Part shown: positions 58,680 through 64,000 of the stretch, in pieces
Layout: each line of letters begins with the position of its first letter
Numbering within the stretch: position 1 is the first letter of the stretch
Notes under the pieces: model-generated
Database searches by the model: none
Told to the model about the DNA's origin: nothing
The model's input: only the letters and a program-made list of their open reading frames with translations
Position numbers and translations under genes: made by a program
Origin: Bubalus kerabau
Taxonomy: Eukaryota; Chordata; Mammalia; Artiodactyla; Bovidae
DNA: 64,000 nt
NCBI RefSeq assembly: GCF_029407905.1
Contig: NC_073627.1
Span: 143,109,697 to 143,173,696 of the forward strand
Direction: 5' to 3'

Positions 58680-60800
58680 CCCTTATTTTGTTAATAGCAC
58701 AGCCACTTTCCCAGTTAAATAAGCTCAAGAAATCTTTTAGCTTTGAAATCATTTTGTTTACAGAAAGTTATGAAGACAGTGCCAAGAAAGTCATATACCT
58801 TTCCCCCAGGTTTTCCTAATGTTAGCGTCTTGCAGAACCATGGCGCACTGATTAAATCAATACTCTTCACTAAACTGCAGACTCTGTGCAATCTCTCCAG
58901 TTTTTCCATTGATATCCCCTTTTCTGTCCCAGGATCCATGTTGCATTTCATTGACATGTCTCCATGGTCACCTGAGTTTCTCAGTCATTTCTTGACTTAA
59001 AGGAGTAGAAATGACTGAAAAGGTCAGGCACTTTCTAGAATGCTCCCTCAATTTCTATTTATCTGTCATTCTCTCATGATTAGACTGAGGCTATGGGGTT
59101 TCTTGGAAGAATACTATACAGGTGATCAAGGGAACATGACTTAATGCTGGTGATGTTAACTAATCACTTAGGGTGGTGTTTGCCAGGTTTCTCCCCTATC
59201 AAGTTACAGTTTTTCTCTTATTCTGACTATATTCTATTAGTTAAAAACAAGTTACTAACTCCGGGCCACACTCAAGGGCAGGGGAATTAAGTTTTACTTT
59301 CTAGAGGATGGAGGACCAAAGAATTTATCGACATATGTTAAAACTACCACAGTAAACAATACAAATTTTGGGAGAGATTCTGATAGACTATGCAAATATT
59401 TTGTTTCTCCTTAAAGTTTCACCCACTAGTTTTTAGCAATCAGTGGATCTTGCCAGCAGCAATATGTATTATGTTCTTCTAATGGCTATTTTAAAATTTC
59501 CCTCATTCTTTCTATAAATAAATGTAAACTTTAAATTTTAATAAGCATTTTTTTTACATAAAAAATTGGAATTCTTCTGAAAGGAAGACTTGTCCCTTCT
59601 CAGTTTATTTATTTATGTATTAAGTCATTTATTTTTTTCAGTATGGATTTATGTACATTAATATCCCTGGGGCTGGTTATAATCCAATGAAATTGTTATT
59701 TTGTTGCTCAAATTGTTCCAGTTTTGGCCACTGGGAGCTCTTTCAAGTTGGCTCCTGTCTTTTTGACCTGTCTATGGGGTTATTTTGACCCACTTCTTTT
59801 TCCTTTATCTTTCTGGCAAGTTAATCATGAACCTATGGTAGCACTTTCTTCAAAATATCTAACACTTATCTTTTTTTTTTTTTTTTTTTTTGTAAAGCAT
59901 TCTCTCAGCCAACATCTTGCTTCAGGTCCTTATCATCTTATTCCAGGCCCACTACACTGGTGACCCACTCATCACCCCAATGTGTCTCTTCTTCTTCCAA
60001 CTTACCCTGTGCATTCCTCTTAAATTACTCTTCTGGGAATTAAATACTGCTCTGATTACAGCATTTCCTTGTGCAAGACCCTTCAATGGCTCCCACCACT
60101 TAAAAACTCCTTGACCTGACATTCAATAGTTGTAACAACGTTTTACCAATCTGGCTGCTTCTCCAATTGCTCATCTTTCCAAATCCTTTGTTCTCTTTGT
60201 TCCAGCTGTCAGCCCTATATGCAGATGACTTCCTATTTCTGCTTCTGGTCCTAACTAGTGTATAATTTTAAGCCATTAAAAAAAAAAAACTTTATTGGTT
60301 TCTTTAACTTACAAAAGTAATACACGTTGATGGGGGAAATTAAAACAATACAGAAGAGGTTAAGATAGAAAATGAGCCTCTACTCTCCTCTGCCCTTCCC
60401 CTTCCTCAGGCTGGTTAAAAATGAAGTGACCTTTTGAGATTGTTCAGTATCTCTCCTACATCTCCCCATCACACTTCTTTTTCCTTTATCTTTCTATCAC
60501 AGCAAACAGATTTAGAGACATACTTAAGATTTCAGAGTTTATAATACAAATCAGAAAAGGTTAAATTCAGAGAAAAACACATATCTTGATATGTATATTG
60601 CACTTATGCTTTCAAAGCCTTTCCGCTTAATATTATCTCACTTAATCTCTGATAGTCCTAACAGATAGAAACAGCATCTTTATATTGTTATTATTAATTT
60701 TTTTAGGTTCACAGTAAAATTGAGGGAAAGGCACAGAGATTTTCTATATACCCCCTACTTCTGCATATGCATAGCCTCCCCCATTGTCAACACTCCCACC
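58680..60800. repeat. AT-rich old LINE-like sequence
   Basis: T-rich stretches with L1-like antisense phrases (for example 'tccattgatatccccttttc' near 58908 and 'aggttcacagtaaaattgag' near 60706), broken in all frames. The assignment to L1 is tentative. A T run (59870-59892) and an A run (60279-60290) are included. Confidence 0.4.
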
Positions 60801-60809
60801 AGGGTGATA

Positions 60810-63272
60810 CAGGCTTACCACTTTTATTGTGCTTCACAGATACTACATTTTTTACAAGTTGAAGGTTTGTGGTGAACCTGCATCAAGCAAGACTTTTGGA
60901 ACCATTTTTCCAACAGCATTTGCTCACTTCATGTCTCTGGGTCACATTTTAGTAGTTCTTGCAGTATTTCAAACATTTTCATTATTATTATATTTATTAT
61001 GGTGATCTGTGATTAGTGATCTTTGATCACTGATTGTTTGGGGGCACCAAAAACTATACCCATGTAAGATGATGAACTTAATAAATGTAGTGTGTACTCT
61101 GACTGCTCTACCAACTGGCCATTCCCCTGTCTCTCTTTCCTTGGGCCTCCCTACTCTCTGAAACACGATATTGAAATTAGGCCAATTAATAGCCCTACAA
61201 CAGCCTCTAAGGGTTCAAGTAGAAGGAAGGATCAGATCTCTCTCAGTTTCAGTGAAAAGCTGGAAAACGTTAAGCTTAGTGAAGAAGGCTGTCAAAAGCT
61301 GAGATAGGCTGAAAACAGCCTCTTGCCCCAAACAGTTAGGCAAGTGAATGCAAAGACAAAGTTCTTGAAGGAAATCAAAAGTACTAGTGAACACAGGAAT
61401 GATAAGAAAATGAAACAACCTTATTGATAATAAAGAGAAAGCTTTAGTGGTAGTGGTGTGGATCGAAGATTAAACCAACCACAACATTCCCTTAAGCCAA
61501 ATCCTAGGCCAGAGCAAGGCCCTAACTCTTCAATTCTATGAAGGCTGAGAAAGGTAAGGAAGCTGCAGAAGAAACGTTTGAAGCTAGCAGAGTTTTTGGT
61601 TCATGAAGTTTAAGAGAAGCTGTCTCCAGAACATAGAAGTGCAAGCTGAAGCAGCAAGTGCTAACGTAGAAGCTGCAGCAAGTCACCCAGAAGATACAGC
61701 TAAGACAATGAAGGAAGGTGGCTACACTAAAAAACAGATGTTCAATGGAGTAGATGTAACAGTCTTGTATTGGAAGAAGATGCCATCTAGGACTTTCATA
61801 GCTAAAGAGGAGAAATCAATGCTTGGCTTCAAAACTTGATAGAGGACAGGCTGACTCTCATGTTATGGGGTACTGCATCCAGTGACTCTAAGTTGAAGCC
61901 AATGATCACTTACCATTCTAAAAATCCTAGGGTCCTTAAGAATTATGCTAAATCTACTCTGCCTGTGCTCTATAAACGGAACAACAAAGCCTGGATGATA
62001 GCACAACTGTTACAGCCCACTGTTGAGACCTACTACTTAGGAAAAAAGATTCCTTTCAAAATATTCATGTTCATTGACATTGTGCCTGGTCACCCAAGAG
62101 CTCTGATGGAGATGTACAATGAGATTAATGTTGTTTTCATGCCTGCTAACACAATATCCATTCTGCAGTCTATGGATCAAGGAGTAATTCTAACTTTCAA
62201 GTTTTACTACTTAAATACATTTTGTAAGGATATTGCTGACATAGAGAGTGATTCCACTGATGAATCTGGACAATGTTAGTTGAAAATCTTTTAGAAAGGA
62301 TTTTCATTCTAGATACCATTAAGAACATTTGTGATTCAAGGGAAGTGGTAAAAATATCAATATTAACAGGAGTTTGGAAGAAGCTGATTCCAGCTCTCAC
62401 AGATGACTTTCAGGGGTTCAAGATTTCAGTGAAGAATAACTGTAGATGTGGAGGAAATAAGAGAAATAAAATTAGAAGTGGGACTTGAAGATGGGACTGA
62501 ATTGCTGCAATCTCATCATAAAGCTTTAATGGATGAGGAGTTGCGTCTTATGGATGAGCAAAGAAAAGTGGTTTCTTGAGATGAAATCTACTCCTGGTGA
62601 AGATGCTGTGAAGATTGTTGACATGATAACAAAGGACTTAGAATATTGCATAAACTTAGTTGATAAAGCAGTGGCAGGACTTGAGAAGACCGACTCCAAT
62701 TTTCAAAGAGGCTCTACTGTGGGTAAAATGTTATCAAATAGCACCGAATGCTACAGAAAAACTGTTCACGAAAGGAAGCGCCAAACAACGCGGCAAATTC
62801 TTTGTTGTCTTGTTTTGAGAAACTTCCATGACCACCCCCCTCAAAGTACACATTTTTAAATTAAGGTATATGTATTGTCTTTTTTAGACATAATGCTATT
62901 GCACACTTGATAGACCAGATGCATGTGCTCAATTGCTCAGTTGTATCTGACTCTTTGCGACCCCATAGACTGTAGTCTGTCAGTGTCCTCTGTCCATGGG
63001 ATTCTCCAGGCAAGGATACTGGAGTGGGTTGCCATTTCCTTCTCCAGGGGATCTTCCCAACCCAGGGATTGAACCAGCGTCTCCTGCATTGGCAGGCAGA
63101 TTCTTTGCCACTGAGCCACATAGGAAGCCCTAATAGACTACAGAAGTAGGGTAAATATAATTTTTACATGCACTGGGAATCAAAAAAAAATGTGTGTAAC
63201 TCCCTTTATCACAACATCTGCTTTATTGCAGTGGTCTGGAACCAAACCCACAATGTCTCTGAGGTATGTCTG
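60810..63272 (+). mobile_element. Tigger1 DNA transposon (pogo superfamily), inactive
   Basis: The element is flanked by TA (60808-60809 and 63273-63274) and has matching inverted ends (left caggcttacc; right end the complement of cagacatacc). Inside, broken plus-strand frames read as the DDE transposase: GGYTKKQMFNGVDVTVLYWK and MPSRTFIAKEEKSMLGF, then KPMITYHSKNPRVLKNYAKS, VPGHPRALMEMYNEINVVFM, and SILQSMDQGVI. Several stops and shifts separate them (pieces at 61603-61839, 61836-62279, 62273-62488 and 62533-62859), so it cannot encode a working enzyme. Without the nested SINE, its length is close to the family consensus of about 2.4 kb as recalled. Activity ended before the ruminant-specific SINE landed. 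Confidence 0.93.
62916..63131 (-). repeat. Bov-tA SINE nested inside Tigger1
   Basis: It reads 'caattgctcagttgtatctg' through 'tagactgtagtctgtcagtg' to 'actgagccacataggaagcc'. The Tigger1 3' sequence is split; 'gatagac'/'aatagac' flanks are a slightly diverged target duplication. Confidence 0.88.
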
Positions 63273-64000
63273 TACATTTGTTAAAATTAATGGACTATAC
63301 TGACTTATCATAATCACCCCAAATCCACAGTTCACATTAGGGCTCATTCTTGGTGTTGTACACTCTGTGGGTTTGCACAAATGTAAAATGACATGTATCC
63401 ATCACTATGGTATCACACACAGTATTTACACTGCCCTAAAAATCCAGCATCTATTGTTTATCCCAATTTGATAGAGAAAAAAAGCTGACACCCTGTAAAG
63501 CTAAGCAGCTTCCCTGAAGTCCTCTAGCTAGGGTTTGGTCCTCAGTCTCCTGACCCCTTTCCTACTTTACCACGTAAAAGGGCCACACTGAGAACCACAA
63601 CACGATGAGCAGTGGCACTAAGGGGAGAAAGGCCAGGAGCCAAAGAAAACCACTCAGAAAACTGACACATCAGTGATCATATCTTTACCTTGGGGAATGT
63701 GAGAATAATTTTGTCCCCATGTTTTTCTTTTATGGTGAAGTGAGAATGCACATATCTAAACAGGAGATAAGAGGAATGTATCTGATCAATGTGGATGGCT
63801 TTCCATTCTCAAAGAAATGCTCTGCCTCCTGAAATCTTCAGGGTTCTGCAAAACTTGAGAAGGAAGTAAGAAGAATTGGGTCAAATGTAGCCAAACGAAA
63901 GCTGGACGTGCCCAGCAGGGGCTAGATTGGCCAGACAAGCGGCATACAAGTGTCTGGCAGCATCTCCATAGCCAATTCATCTCACTGATTTGTTGCATGT

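Larger units (their letters stand above)
34104..64000 (-). other. FAM219A: FAM219A intron 1 (continues beyond window)
   Basis: No coding exon of any known gene was recognised in these 30 kb. Content: Bov-tA and CHR-type SINEs, two BovB 3' fragments, L1- and MIR-like remnants, a (GT)n tract, and a Tigger1 transposon near the end. Unique-looking stretches without assignable content include 34.5-36.8, 40.0-41.9, 43.6-45.0 and 53.0-57.4 kb. Two stretches near 38.2-39.7 and 48.3-49.6 kb look like one unnamed old repeat. The promoter-proximal exon of FAM219A should lie at a CpG island past 64 kb. Confidence 0.75.

Noticed and set aside
61603..62859. Transposase-like frames as a domesticated TIGD-type gene
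   Set aside because: The frame is interrupted several times and the element retains both inverted ends and TA flanks. This is the pattern of an ordinary dead Tigger1, not a preserved gene.
57000..64000. FAM219A first coding exon inside the window
   Set aside because: I looked on the minus strand for sequence encoding the roughly 20 N-terminal residues next to a CpG island and found neither; this end of the window is AT-rich.
1..64000. CRISPR arrays, operons, phage or bacterial elements
   Set aside because: The DNA is vertebrate nuclear sequence with spliced genes and ruminant SINEs; direct repeats seen are microsatellites, minisatellites or SINE copies.

Overview
The window is nuclear DNA from a ruminant (cattle or a close relative). 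Three protein-coding genes are visible and all lie on the minus strand. The introns and intergenic gaps carry ruminant-specific repeats: BovB LINE fragments, Bov-tA SINEs, and the CHR-type tRNA-derived SINEs of cetartiodactyls. They also hold older mammalian repeats (MIR, L1, Tigger1). The gene order matches human 9p13.3 (MYORG - SPMIP6/C9orf24 - FAM219A); this synteny is recalled knowledge and was not computed here.

Layout from low to high coordinates. 1-2748: 3' UTR and/or downstream sequence of MYORG, repeat-bearing. 2749-4893: single-exon CDS of MYORG, a type II membrane GH31 glycosidase. 4961-8519: its 5' intron. About 8520-8960: GC-rich promoter and first non-coding exon. About 8.96-10.07 kb: short intergenic stretch. 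10.07-24.25 kb: SPMIP6 (C9orf24/SMRP1), a sperm and cilium microtubule protein, with six coding exons plus a seventh terminal exon; its splice phases fit throughout and give a 266-residue protein. 24.25-24.7 kb: a gap of about 0.45 kb that must hold the SPMIP6 promoter. 24.7-34.1 kb: FAM219A, with a 3' UTR of about 2.7 kb and five coding exons giving 165 residues. Its first coding exon (about 20 residues in human) was not found and probably lies beyond 64 kb. 34.1-64 kb: FAM219A intron 1, with only repeats and ancient sequence, including a nearly full-length dead Tigger1 DNA transposon with a SINE nested in it.

The three genes are tandem neighbours and do not form a pathway. MYORG is an ER-type glycosidase, SPMIP6 belongs to axonemal/manchette microtubules, and FAM219A has no known function. 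The observations most worth checking are: (i) SPMIP6 exon 6, whose stop codon is exactly the last three bases before a strong splice donor, while another frame stays open through exons 6 and 7 into a protein-like tail; (ii) a 21-bp in-frame tandem duplication in SPMIP6 exon 3; (iii) an RFX/X-box-like palindrome and CpG-rich stretch inside SPMIP6 suggesting an internal promoter; (iv) a ZNF143-like site at the MYORG promoter; and (v) a 28-bp perfect palindrome at a BovB insertion junction. I see no evidence for a wholly new multi-gene system.
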